Positions 36,791 to 48,800 of a stretch of DNA of 64,000 bases are shown piece by piece. Position 1 is the first letter of the stretch; each line of letters begins with the position of its first letter. Location of the stretch: NCBI GenBank assembly GCA_963989385.1, contig OZ022502.1, positions 14,805,001 through 14,869,000 of the forward strand, read 5' to 3'. A program made the translations under genes and the position numbers. This DNA is from Ctena decussata. Lineage: Eukaryota > Mollusca > Bivalvia > Lucinida > Lucinidae. The notes beneath the pieces are model-generated. The model did not search any database, was not told where the DNA came from, and worked only from the letters and a program-made list of their open reading frames with translations.

Positions 36791-37900
36791 CAAGAGGCCC
36801 ACGGGCCACAAAGCTCACCAGATCTCTAGCTCAAAATTGCTATCAAAATTACTGTCACATTTGTACAGCCTAATACAAAATATTCAACTACAAAGTCTCA
36901 GTCTGAAAGTCTGTTGAGTTGATAACAAAATATATAACTATTTTCCATATTTTGATTGCAGTAAATGCCATTTTTCAATTTTCCCCATTATAAGTCAATG
37001 CAACTCTAAGTTGCCATAGCAACCTAACGAAAGAGCCGATTTTCATCAAAAACACAAACTTTCAACCCCCCCCCCCCAGCCTAAGGATACTAAAGATGAA
37101 ATCTGGGCCTTATTGGCCCAGTGACATCTGAGGAGATAATTTTGTAAGTTGTTTTTTCCATTATTTTTGCATTTTGGTTTCCATGACAACCAGTAAATGG
37201 AGCAGTGGGTTCAAAAACAATAAAGCTAATAGAAGACTTCTTAAAGGAACATTTCTATAAAAGTTATGTCAACATATCTGCAATGGCTAGGCAGTAAATG
37301 CCATTATTCAATTTTCCCCATTATAAGTCTATGGGAACTCTAAGTTGCCATAGCAACCAAACAAAAGGACAGATTTTCATAAAAAACACAAACTTTCAAT
37401 ACCCCAGCCTAAGGATACTACAGATGAAATCTGGGCCTTGTCGGCACAGTGGTTACAGAGGAGATAATTTTTAAGTATTTTTTCCATTTTTTTTTTCATT
37501 TTGGTTTCCATGGCAACCAATAAATGGGGCACTGGGCCAAAAACATACAGCTGATAGAAGACTTCTCAAGGAACATTTCTATAAAAGTTTTGTCAACATA
37601 TCTGCAATGGCCTGTCAGAAAATGTCATTTTTCAATTTTCCCCATTATAAGTCTATGGGAACTCTAAGTTGCCATAGCAACCAAACTGAAGGGCAGATTT
37701 TCATAAAAAACACAAACTTTCAATCCCCCAGCCCAAGGATGCTACAGATGAAATTTGGGCCCAATCGGCCCAGTGGCTTCAGAGGAGATGTTGTTTAAAA
37801 GTGTTGACGGACAGACGACATACGACGACGGACGACGACGACGACGACGGACACTGCCTATCCTATAAGCTCCCCCGGAGCCTTCGGCTCTGGTGAGCTA
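36791..37900 (+). mobile_element. tandem-core element with ACG tract
   Basis: Starts CAAGAGGCCCACGGGCC then AAGCTCACCAG. Three cores of about 325-333 bp repeat CCATTATAAGTCTATGGGAA and AGATTTTCATAAAAAACACA. Then GACGACGGACGACGACG (37809-37853) and the 3' hairpin CCGGAGCCTTCGGCTCTGG ending GTGAGCTAAAAA. The 5' CTCACCAG is the inverted complement of the 3' CTGGTGAG. Confidence 0.85.
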
Positions 37901-38176
37901 AAAATACACTGCATATCATCAAGTTCTCAAATTAACTGGGCTTCCTGACTAACAGATATTGAAAGAACTAGTTTCCTAGCACAAAACATAGCTATAGATA
38001 TGCCAAAATATGGCTCAACACTTTTTTTAAGCTTTCAAATTTTTTCCACACGTGTAGCAGAATCTTATTACTAAGCAGTTTCGAGCACAAAAAGTTTCCA
38101 CGGGGTTACAGGTTTTCAGCACATGATTGCAGCAAGTAACGAAAATTCTAGCAGTACTTATAGTAATGCCAAACTA

Positions 38177-40321
38177 CAAGCTCTAGATAAGTGGGAGTAC
38201 TTTGTGATAATTAGGGATAATTTTTGTTAATTCTGCACAAAAACATATGTTGTGACCCCTCATCTGAACCGTCTCGATGAGATGGTTCAGATGAGGGGTC
38301 ACAATATATGGTTTGAATGATAAATAAAAACAAGAGGGCCATGAGGCCCTGAATCGCTCACCTGAAGAATTGGCAAGGTGGCTTATACTTATCATGTCTG
38401 AAATTGTCAAAATATGAGTTTTGGGTCAAAAGTCAAAGAATGACCATGACCACTTGTACTCATAAATCTTCATGTACTCATTAGACAACCATATATACCA
38501 TTTTTAGGCCAAAATCTCCAAAACTTTCCATGAAATCTTATGTTCTAGCATTTTCTCATATTTGACCATGCCGCAAAAAAGGTCAAGGTAAACCCAAGGT
38601 CACCATTTGAACAGTCTTGGTGGTACTCTAGTACTCCATGCTATTTACCAAGTTTCAGGGCCATAGGTGTATTGGTTCTGGGGAAGAAAAATATTACAGA
38701 TTTATCCCGTAAGTGGTAATGGCGGCCAAGCTGGTCATGTGACCTGGACCGTTTGAACAAATTTTCATTCAATCAACCCCTGGAGGCTCTATATGAAATG
38801 TGTTCACAATTGGCCCTTTGGCTTTTGAGGAAATGGTTGAAAATGTCAAAATATGAGCAATCTGGATCAAAGGTAAAAAAATGACCTTGACCTCTTGTAC
38901 TCATAATCCTTCATGAACTCATTAAGACAAATGTATATACCAATTTTTTAGGTCAAAATCTTCAAAACTTTCCATGAAATCTTATATTCTACCATTTTCC
39001 CATATTTGACCTTGCTGCAAAAGGTCAAGGTCAACACAAGGTCATAATTTGAACAGTCTTGATAGTACTCAAGTACCCAATGCTACTTACAAAGTCTCAA
39101 GGCCATCGGTCAATTGGTTCTGGAGAAGAAGATTTTTAAAGGTATTTACCATATATGGGCGTGGCGGCCATGTTGGTCATGTGTCCAGGACCGTTAGAAA
39201 ATATTTTCATTCCATCAACCCCTCGAGGCTCTATATGAAATTTGGTTTCAATTGGCCTAGTGGTTTAGAGCAGATTGTTTGAAATTGTCAAAATTTGAGA
39301 TTTCTGGGTCAAAGGTCAAAGAATGACCTTGACCTTTTGTACTCAAAAATCTTCATGTACTCATTAAGATGATTCTATGTACCAATTTTTAGGCCAAAAT
39401 CTTCAAAACTTACCATGAAATCTCATGTTCTAGCATTTTCCCATATTTGACCTTGCCATAAAAAATATCAAGGTCAACCCAGGGTCATAATTTGAACAAT
39501 CTTGATAGTACTTGAGTACCCAATGCTACATACCGAGTTTCAAGGCCATCGGTCTACTGGTTCTGGAGAAGAAGATTTTTAAAGGTTTTTACCATATATG
39601 GGCGTGGTGGCCATGTTGGTCATGTGACCTGGACCGTATGCACAAATTTTCATTCCCTCAACCCCTGGAGGATCTATATGAAATTTGGTTACAATTGGCC
39701 TAGTGGTTTTTGAGGAGATTGTTTGATACTGTCAAAATATGAGAATTCTGGGTCAAAGGTCAAAGAATGACCTTGACCTCTTGTACTCATAAATCTTCAT
39801 GTAGTCATTAAGATGACTGTATGTACCAATTATTAGGCCAAAATCTTCAACAGTTTCCAAGATATCTTATGTTGCAGCATTTTGCCATATAAAAGCATGA
39901 GTAAGCAAATTTGACCTTACCGTAAAAAAGGTCAAGGTCAACCCAAGGTCATAATTTGAACAATCTTGGTAGTACTCGTGTACCCGATGCTACATACCAA
40001 GTTTCAAGACCATCGACCTATTGGTTCTGGAGAAGAAGATTTTTTAAGGTTTTTACCATATATGGGCATGGCGGCCATGTTGGTCATGTGACCAGGACCA
40101 TTTGAACAACTTTTCGTTCCTAAGGTCCCAGGAGGCTCTATATGAAATTTGGTTACAATCGGCCCAGCGGTTTCAGAGGAGAAGTCGTTTGAAATTGTGG
40201 ACGGACGGACGACGGACGCCGGAGCCTTACCATCCTATAAGCTCCCCCGGAGCCTCTGGCTCAGGTGAGCTAAAAATTATCCGTCAATTATCATCAAATA
40301 CCCCTCTTATCTAGAGCTCTG
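38177..40321. mobile_element. MITE family B split by a tandem-core element, 7-bp duplication CAAACTA
   Basis: The left part 38177-38330 and right part 40273-40321 form one family-B MITE (CAAGCTCTAGATAAG ... CTTATCTAGAGCTCTG). CAAACTA flanks both outer ends exactly (38170-38176 and 40322-40328). The interior 1.94 kb is a later insertion. Confidence 0.9.
38331..40272 (+). mobile_element. tandem-core element inserted in a MITE
   Basis: Starts CAAGAGGGCCATGAGGCCCT then CGCTCACCTG. Four cores of about 441 bp with GACCTTGACCTCTTGTACTC and GGCGGCCATGTTGGTCATGT. Then GGACGGACGACGGACG and the 3' end CCCCCGGAGCCTCTGGCTCA then GGTGAGCTAAAAA. The 5' CTCACCTG and 3' CAGGTGAG are inverted complements. Confidence 0.88.
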
Positions 40322-40985
40322 CAAACTACAAGAAAAACATGGTATAAACTTCTTTGTTCTATAACGGAATGGTACTGTCAATACAAAATTAATAATTAGC
40401 TATCTAATCTACAATACTAAACTACTGAAAGACATCCGCACACTGACTGAAATTTTCAACATATTATGTATTAATTCTTCAGATTTATCAGGAGTAATAT
40501 TCACTTCATCATAATTTCCTCATTTCTTTTAATCTTTAAAACACTTAAATTAAAAAAAAATTATAATCTACTTTGATTCTTTGTATTTAGGAACAAAGAA
40601 TGTTTTAGTGAGGTGCAAACTTTCAGGACTGAAGAAATACTATCTGAAACCAAAAATCATTTTATTTCTTTCTTCTACTAGTAGCACATTCAAACTATCC
40701 ATTTGAAGAAACCTTCTCCTTTTTCAAACAAAATGTCATAACTGCAACATCCTAGAATTTCATAACTTATAAATCTGAACTACCCATACAAGAACATGCC
40801 TTAAACTCAGTCAGCATCTCCGACCCACATTTTGTCCAATCAAAATATCAGATCTCTGCACTTCCAATGCATGGAAATAAACGAGTATTTACACCAACTA
40901 CGGTGGTCTAGTAGCTTCATAGAAACACAATTTTATCAGCTATATACACTATAATACAGATAAATAGATACAGAACAATTACATA
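40322..40985. other. no gene supported
   Basis: AT-rich DNA without recognised features. Confidence 0.45.
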
Positions 40986-41225
40986 CGAGCCGCGACACAA
41001 CAAAACCAACAAAGTAGTTGTGCGGTCAGTGCCGACTCGGATCAGCCTGGGCATCCACGCAGTCTGATCAGAGACTTCACAGTCTGCATGGTGGTAGGTC
41101 AAATCCTTAGCTACCCTTTAAGCCCTAAGCAAAGAGTTTGATCATACTGGGTGGATGCCCAGGCTGGTCTGAGTCTGCGCTTGGTGCACAACCACTTTGT
41201 TTGTTTTTTCGTGTTTTTTCGCTCA
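40986..41225. mobile_element. fold-back MITE family A, copy 6
   Basis: Ends CGAGCCGCGACACAACAAAA and a degenerate CGTGTTTTTTCGCTCA, with TA on both sides. More diverged than the other copies. Confidence 0.8.
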
Positions 41226-41284
41226 TATATAAAATGGCACAAAACAAAGGACTTGCAATTTGAGCTCCGTCCAAGTAAGATTTT

Positions 41285-41463
41285 TATGACTATTCTGGCA
41301 TATCTTTCTTATTCCTCCATAACATATGTTGTGATCCCTCATTAGAACTGCCTCAATGAGGCAGTTCTAATGAGTAGTCACAACATACATCTTAAGGAGA
41401 ATTAAGAGAAATTTTCTCCAAAATATCATTATAATCTCCCTCATCTTTAGATTTGCTCTGAGA
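41285..41463. mobile_element. MITE family B, diverged copy
   Basis: Centre CATTAGAACTGCCTCAATGA and complement with ACATATGTTGTGATCCCT; outer ends worn. Confidence 0.65.
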
Positions 41464-42217
41464 CTAGTTTTTTTGGAATTAAGCATATGAAATCCTTTTC
41501 CACATGTGTAATGGCAAATCTCATCAGCCTTTCATTCTGAAACTGAGACATATACTCATTTTGCGATGCCACAGTAGTACCCTAGTGGCATTAGACATGT
41601 CTTCTATTAATAAAAATTCTCTCGCAAGACTATTTAATTCTAATATTTTTTAAGCCGCAAGTCCATTTACTAAAGCTAAATGTCTTCCAGAAATCCAACA
41701 TATCTCTGTGTTTCTCTTTCATAGTACTGGCATCTAAATCCACTTTTGAACAATTTACAAAATAAAAATACACTTTCGGCACAAATATTACAAATGCAAA
41801 CCAAGATAAAAATCATGCTACAAACCATGTTTTCTGTACACCAATGAACTACTAATACTAAAACTTTTCTAGTATTCAAAATTATGTATCAATGATTTTG
41901 ATTGGTTATATATCAACCAATGAGAACTAACATGACTAGTGGGTGGCAAATTCAGCCAATGAAATTTCAGAAGACATGGAAGTGTTTTAGCCAATGAAAT
42001 TTCAGAAGACGTGGAAGTGAAAACAGTCTGGTTCAGTGTATGTCAATGAATGCTGTAGTTATAGAAATGGTCATCATGCACTTTGATTTACTTTCAAAGA
42101 CCTATGATTTTCAGGGCATTCTTACATGCATAAAGAAAAACTTAGCACCTGCATATATATTCTTTGTAATCTATTATCAGGACAGCTTCATTCTTGCCTG
42201 TTACGGTGAATGAAAAT
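41464..42217. other. no gene supported; short direct repeat at 41955
   Basis: CAGCCAATGAAATTTCAGAAGACATGG-like sequence occurs twice in tandem (41953-41982 and 41990-42018). Otherwise nothing. Confidence 0.4.
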
Positions 42218-42400
42218 GTTTGCAAGGAAAGCAACTCTGCCTTTTTGTTTGCCTCCCTTCTCAATGGGATCAACTCTTGAAGGAAAGAATTTGCTCCTCT
42301 AGGAGCAAATTCTTTCCTTCAAGAGTAGACCCCTTTTTGGAAATGCTCGTCCAATGACAAAAACAGGAAATCACAAAAGTTGTCTCCCATTAGAAAGATG
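42218..42400. repeat. fold-back repeat, family G
   Basis: Centre CTTGAAGGAAAGAATTTGCT then CCTCTAGGAGC and the complement GCAAATTCTTTCCTTCAAG; outer arms with CTTTTTGTTTGCCTCCC and ACAGGAAATCACAAAAG. Relatives at 43.7 and 44.35 kb. Confidence 0.75.
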
Positions 42401-43271
42401 GTGCAAAAACATGGCGGAGTACCAACTCATCTTTGAGTGACCCACTAAAGCAGGAGCCAGTATTCTGTACTTCTTCAAATCTATTGTTTCGCCTTAAAAG
42501 CATTTCCCATATTACTTCAATTTTTGAATTAAATATATATCAATGACCACGATCTTTCTTGAAATCATCAAAATAATGCTTTGATGTGTGCATTTCATTT
42601 TTATTAATTTGCATATAATAATTGTATTCATTACAATTTCACTGCAAGTACTCCTGATGGCAATGCTCTATATATCATTCCTACCTATGTCTTAGTCTAC
42701 TCAAGCACCAAAATCAGCATTTTTGTGTGTGTGAGGTGGGTGGTGGTGGTGTGTGTGTGTAGGGAGGTGGGTATTTCAATTTGTCCTTATGCAACAAATA
42801 GACAATAAACAATCTACACGCCAGCTGTGTTAAAGATTTGAATGCACATACAAACTTAACCCCTCCCAAAACTGTGGAATTAATCTTTGTTAATATGGCC
42901 ATGTTGTGGAAGCATTTAAACCTATCTTTTTTTCAAACTCAAACTCTAGAAGTGTCAATGACCTGTAAAACTATTAGCTTGTAACAAAAAAAATATCACT
43001 CATGATCAAACATTACCCAACAGATAGGAGATATCATTATCTATATTCCTCACCTCAAGGTCAGATAATTCTGTTTTTTTTTTAACATATCTACACTCAA
43101 AATCAGATTTATCCAAATCATTTTTTTTCTGTTTCTTATCTTAAATTCTTACAAGAGGTCATACTGATTCTGATCAGGAAAGCCATTAAAGTGCTTATAT
43201 GTAATGATCTTACAACTGTTAGTGCTTTTAGTATATAGATACCCTAAATTATTGGGTCACCTAAAACTATT

Positions 43272-43392
43272 AATTTTCGTCTCGATTAGACGGTTCAGAT
43301 GAGGGGTCACAATGTATGGTTTCAATGAGAAATAAAGAAAATTATCTCTCAATTATCACCAAATACTCCCACTTATCTAGGGCTCTGTATCC
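43272..43392. mobile_element. MITE family B, right half
   Basis: Begins inside the central palindrome (CGTCTCGATTAGACGGTTCA) and ends CCACTTATCTAGGGCTCTG. It is preceded by a TGGGTCACCTAAAACTATTA fragment of subfamily F. Confidence 0.7.
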
Positions 43393-43674
43393 TTGGCTAT
43401 AAATGGTTTTGGAAGCCAAGGAAATTATATATTAAAGGAACCATCAGATGCTCACATACTTTGACAATAGTGGGCACAATTACCAACACAAGAAACAAAA
43501 TTTATCACAGCTCGAAGTTGGACCCCCTTGGTCCACAATCTCGTCGGCCATTGCCATTCTACCCTTATATACAAGACAGATTTACAAGACAGCTTTAGGT
43601 TACGACAAATTTCGGGGGCAGAGAAAAAAGATGTTTCTTCTCTCCATGTTGTGCCATCACATGTAAGTGAATGA

Positions 43675-43820
43675 AGACGCTGTCTTCCCTTTTCATTTTT
43701 GCTTCCCTTTTCAATGGGGGTAAAAGTTGACCCCAACTGAAAAGGGAAGTTAAAGGAAAGAACTTGCTCTTCTAGGAGCAAATTCGTTCCTTTAAAAGCA
43801 GACCCCATTTTGGAATGCTC
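43675..43820. repeat. fold-back repeat, family G
   Basis: Centre AAAGGAAAGAACTTGCTCTT then CTAGGAGCAAATTCGTTCCT; flanks TGCTTCCCTTTTCAATGGGG and GCAGACCCCATTTTGGAATG. Confidence 0.7.
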
Positions 43821-44334
43821 CTTCAAAGAGGCTTTTTAGTGACAGCCTATGACAGATGTGAGAAATAAGAAAATGCTCAGCTTCATCCCCAAATTTGACT
43901 TAACCTAGAGCCCTACAACTCAATATTCATCAGTTACTAACCACTACAAGCTGAGAACCAATCTGCAAACTAAGTCCTGGTTACTCTCTCTCTCTCTAAA
44001 AATCAAACAACTTGACTAGAAACATGCATTATCTCCCTGGATAGTTCTCAAAAACAAAGCACCTCCTTGTTCTACAATAAATCTCAAACGTTGCATTGTC
44101 AGCCATTATATGCATATAGCTTCTTTCGCTCTCACATTTTTCCCCATTTCATATCCATTTTTACTTTCAGGTGAAATTTTGGTGGAAACTGTGATGAAAT
44201 TTAGGTGAAAAATAAAATACTCATCACATACAATCTGAAATGGTATCTTTCAAAATACTTAATCTCAAATACTACAACAAATATATGCATACCAACTTAG
44301 GGTGAATAAGAAAACTATCAAAGGACACGCATCT

Positions 44335-44480
44335 TGCCCTGAAGACATTCTGTAAGGGAAATCGCTCACAGGAAAGAATTTGCTACCTTCAAGAGCAAAC
44401 TATTTTGAGAGCAGCCAATTTGGTGAGGAGTTTGTCATCACTAAAAGCAAACAGGAAGTCACAAACCTATTTCCCTCTGA
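44335..44480. repeat. fold-back repeat, family G, diverged
   Basis: Contains AGGAAAGAATTTGCTACCTT, CAAGAGCAAACT and the outer arm AGCAAACAGGAAGTCACAAA; the central symmetry is partly lost. Confidence 0.55.
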
Positions 44481-44540
44481 AAAACATGACCGCCAGAGCA
44501 TGAGGTATCCTCTTTCACCTTCACCTTAACACTTTAAGCA

Positions 44541-44636
44541 CCAGTGACGAAAATGGCATTATTTGCGAACAGCTTAGGTCCTGATGAGGCGGCTCATAAT
44601 GAGCCGCCTCATCTAGATCTATACTGTTTGCCCTCT
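44541..44636. repeat. short hairpin, subfamily D
   Basis: Centre GATGAGGCGGCTCATAATGA and complement between CGAACAGCTTAGGTCC and TACTGTTTGCC. The same core recurs at 45.97 and 58.04 kb. Confidence 0.7.
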
Positions 44637-44829
44637 AGTCTTTGAATTCTCAATATGAAATGTCTTGGACAAGGCAGTTGTTAAAATTTTGCAGACGTAA
44701 ATTTTGTTGTCTGCTTTCTGGTGCTTAAAGAGATTAATCAGAGCTCTAAACATGTCAAAGTTTAAGTGAAAATTTAGAAATCGCTTTTCTGATTCTGATT
44801 CTCTGCAAATCATGTTGCAGCATCTACTA

Positions 44830-45032
44830 CTGTAATGACCCTAAAATTTTGGACACCCGAAAGTCAGACAGTTTCTGATCAAAAATTTTTAGAAAGTAGA
44901 TTTTACACAGGTTATGATGTTTGGTGAATGGCAAACTTTGTAGACCCTGATCAAACTGCTCTGAGAGGAGCAGTTTGATCTGGATCTACAATGTTTGCTC
45001 AAACCTGTCTGAATATTTAGGGTCATTACAGT
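44830..45032. mobile_element. hairpin MITE subfamily C, copy 4
   Basis: Ends TACTGTAATGACCCTAAAAT and ATTTAGGGTCATTACAGTA; centre CTGATCAAACTGCTCTGAGA and complement. The best-defined TIR of this subfamily. Confidence 0.8.
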
Positions 45033-45794
45033 ATGTGTCTGTATAAATAGCAATTTCAGCTTTTATCCCTAAACCTTTTTGTCTCAAGTTCTGCTTGCAG
45101 TTTACAAACTAAACACCAGGCAAGCTCTAGAAGCACAAACAATAATGCCCTGTATCCTGTTAAATAATGCCCATGAAATATTCACAATAATAAAACGACA
45201 GGGCAAGCATGCAATGGCTTCCAAATGGCTTGAGCTGAGCTCTAAATTACTGCAGATCCATGTCCAAGATTCCAAAGAAGCACTCTTTCTCTGTTTTTGC
45301 TTTCTATCTAGCACTTTAATTCTATATGTAAGTCTTTAATAAATTTTTGTGCACCGGTTTAATCTTTTGCTGAAGGAAAAAGGCTTTTTTTTCTCTTTTC
45401 CACCCTGTCTTTTTCTACCTTCACATGCTCTTGGCTAAATGTGACTGTTTATATTCTAATTTAGCCCTATAGGGCCCTTGGCAGGCATACAGCCATATGT
45501 TAATATAATGGATATGCTAAAGGGTTTCTTTGAGATCCATGTAGCAGACTTAAGCTCCTATATCCAAGACCTCCACAACCATGCACTGGATGTTTTGTAA
45601 TGGCTGAAACTCTTCCAAGCAGCGGGTAGGAAAATGGCAATATTCAAGTCTCTTCATAGCTCTTCAAAAGTCCCACCATTTTACCTCTCTGTCTTAGACA
45701 GAATTGAAGAAAATGGCGTCGTCTGTTTTCCCTCCATTTGCTCTGCAGACGCAGAGTGAAAGACAAGCCTACACATCACCAAATATTGTTCCTC
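45033..45794. other. probable sestrin 3' UTR/downstream region
   Basis: Lies just downstream of the sestrin stop on the minus strand. Frames on either strand show no domain. The polyadenylation site was not fixed. Confidence 0.4.
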
Positions 45795-45881
45795 TCACGT
45801 CATGTACTGCATAACTGCTCTTAACGAGTACAGTAACTCCCCTTGAAGCCGAGCTTCTAACAACATTAAGTTCACATGTAC
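45795..45881 (-). CDS. SESN: sestrin terminal exon
   Basis: 87 nt, phase 0, encoding [20 protein letters not shown] then RAVMQYMT and TGA (45797-45795). The C-terminal Tyr-Met-Thr is the invariant sestrin ending. The acceptor is tttcttttccaacag directly before GTA. The exon is too short to stand out as an open frame, but it fits the phase of the preceding exon. H393 matches SESN2 H454. The 3' UTR lies below 45795; no clear AATAAA on the minus strand was identified. Confidence 0.96.
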   Translation of the reverse strand, partial: VHVNLMLLEARLQGELLYSLRAVMQYMT

Positions 45882-48800
45882 CTGTTGGAAAAGAAATATA
45901 TGATTATCACTTTGAGCATCAGAAATAAAAACTGAATTTGCAAACAGTGTAAGATCCTGATGAGGCGGCTCATCATGAGCCGCCTCATCTGGATCTAGAC
46001 TATTTGCCCAGATAGCACCCTAACTGTTGAACAGTTCAGGAGGTTCAGAGCTTTAAATTGTAAAGTAACAAGAGGCCCAAATGGGCCTGATATCGCTCAC
46101 CTGGCTATTGTGCAACAGGACCATTCTGATACAAAATTGGTCCAATTCCACTGAGAATTTCTCATTTTCACATTTTGCTACTTTTAGTAACAGAGGCCAA
46201 CTTGCCTGGTCTTTATATATTTACTTTTGAAACACCTCAATGCAAGAATCATTTTGCCACAAATTTCATCAAAATCCATTCAGGGGCTACTGAGATATTG
46301 CCAGTTTCATGTTTTGTACTATTTTTAGTAATGGCAGATGGCGGCCATCTTGGATTGCTAAAATGTAAAAAATCGAAAGGACCATTTTGACACAAATTTG
46401 GTCCAATTCCATTGAGATTTTCTAATTTGCACATTTTTCTATTTTTAGTAACAGAGGCCAACATGACTGGTATACAGTTAGATATTTTTGAAACATCTCA
46501 ATGCAAGAATCATTTTGACACAAATTTCATCAAAATCCATTCAGCGGTTACTGAGATATTGTCATTTTCATGTTTTGTGCTATTTTTAGTAACGGCAGAT
46601 GGCAGCCATCTTGGAATGCCAAAATGCAAAAAATCGAAAAAGCTTAATGAAAGGACCATTCTGACACAAAATTAACCCAATTCCATTGAAATTTTCTAAT
46701 TTTCACATTTTTCTATTTTTAGTAACAGAGGTCAATATGACTGGTCTACAGTTAGATATTTTTGAAACATCTCAATGCAAGAATCATTTTGACACAAATT
46801 TCGTCAAAATCCATTCAGCGGTTACTGAGATATTGTCATTTTCATGTTTTGTGCTATTTTTAGTAACGGCAGATGGCGGCCATCTTGGAATGCCAAATTG
46901 CAATTAATCGAAACCACTTCATGCAAGGAACATTCTGACACAAAATTAGTCCAATTCCATTCAAGGGTTCTTGAGTAATTGTCATTTTTATGTTTGTGCT
47001 ATTTTTAGTAACACCAGATGGCGGCCATCTTGGAATGCCAAATTGCAATTAATCGAAACCACTTCATGCAAGGAACATTCTGACACAAAATTGGTCCAAT
47101 TCCATTCAAGGGTTCTTGAGTAATTGTCATTTTTATGTTTGTGCTATTTTTAGTAACGGCCCCCATGGTGGCCATCTTGGATAGTCAACTGGCACAAAAT
47201 TGAAATAAGTCCATTCAAGAACCATTTCTGACCAAATCTGGTCAGAACTGTTTGCATTTTCTTTAGATATTGACATTTGAGCAAAATCGGCCTTGTAAAC
47301 GCTAAGTAGGTCACTGTGACCTAATTCCGCTATAGATTTTTTTTATTTTTACAATTTTCAATACCAAGGTCCCACTTATGTTCCATGCAAACTTTCAACC
47401 AAATATACCAAATGGTTCTGGAGAAGAAGTTGATTTTGTTGTTTTTGCTATTTTTAGTAACGGCAGCCATCTTGGATTCTTGACCTGACCCAATTTTACA
47501 ATTTTGAAACCCTGCAGTCTGGTCATGCTCCATGTGAAATTTGAGATCCATGGGTTCAGTGGTTTTAGAGAAGAAGTTGTTTGAAGTTGTTTAAATAGGT
47601 CATTTTTTGACATTGGCATTTGAGCAAAATTACACACGTAAACAGAAAGTAGGTCACTGTGACAAAACTCCGCTACAGATTTTTTTCATTTTTACAATTT
47701 TGAATACCAAGGTTTCACTGATGTTCCATGACAAAATTCAGATAAATATACCCAGTGGTTCTGGAGAAGAAGTTTATTTTGTTGTTTTTGCTATTTTTAG
47801 TAACGGTGGCCATCTTGGATTTTCAACCTGACCCAATTTTACAATTCTGAGACCCTGGAGTCAGGTCATGCTCCATGTGAAATTTGAGAACCATGGGACC
47901 AGTAGTTTTACAGAAGAAGATGTTTGAATATTTGTTTTTAGGTGTTGACGGACGACGCACGGACGCACGACGCACGCATTGGTATGACAATAGCTCACTA
48001 TGGCCCTTCGGGCCAGGTGAGCTAAAAATGTCCCAGCAGCCCAGGGTAGCTAGGGTTGCCAACAGTTTTTGCATAAGGTGCACTGTATTAAGTTTGATGG
48101 TACGGTGTTTTTGTTTTTTTTCTCTCTTTTTTTTTTTATGAAGATTTAATGATAAAAGTGCAGTGTTCTGTTCAGTGACACACTGACAGTGGTCTGTATC
48201 TATGTGAAACAAAACATCACACAATAACAGCAGGGCAATATCCTAAAGAATATTTTTAAAGATAACACATATGTCGCCAGCACATTATAAATGCATTATA
48301 TTGTTTTTTTCAGCATCTAACAAAACTGAGAATAAAAAGCATTCATTATAGCTTGGGGACAATATTGTTTTTTTCCCCCCTAGGCAAATCATCTTATTCT
48401 TGCTGGACATCAGTCGGACAGTGTACTGTCCGCTATATGACAGTTAACTTGGGCGGACAGTAAACTCTAAGTTTTATATCAAATTTTAGATGTGAAATGT
48501 GAAAGAAAGTGTAGACCTAAGTCCGGTAAGTTACTGACCACTGTATGTCACTATATTAAGCCTGAGGTATCTTATATGACAATTTTACAAATCTTCAACT
48601 TTTTATGGATTTTCGACAGTTTTAGTATGATAGTAAGGCAATACTAATGGCGGCTGTTGACAATATTAGACTAAAACAGTCAAATTTTGCTGCCGGGTGA
48701 GTTCTTTTTGCAGATATATGAAGCGTTAAAAAAGGGGGGAAAATCAACAGTTCCAACGAACGGTTAGTGGCCTTGATCATAGTCTCAAGCTGGCCATTGA

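Noticed and set aside
45079..45339. Plus-strand gene downstream of sestrin
   Set aside because: No domain, opposite to the sestrin 3' UTR, and a comparable frame exists on the other strand.
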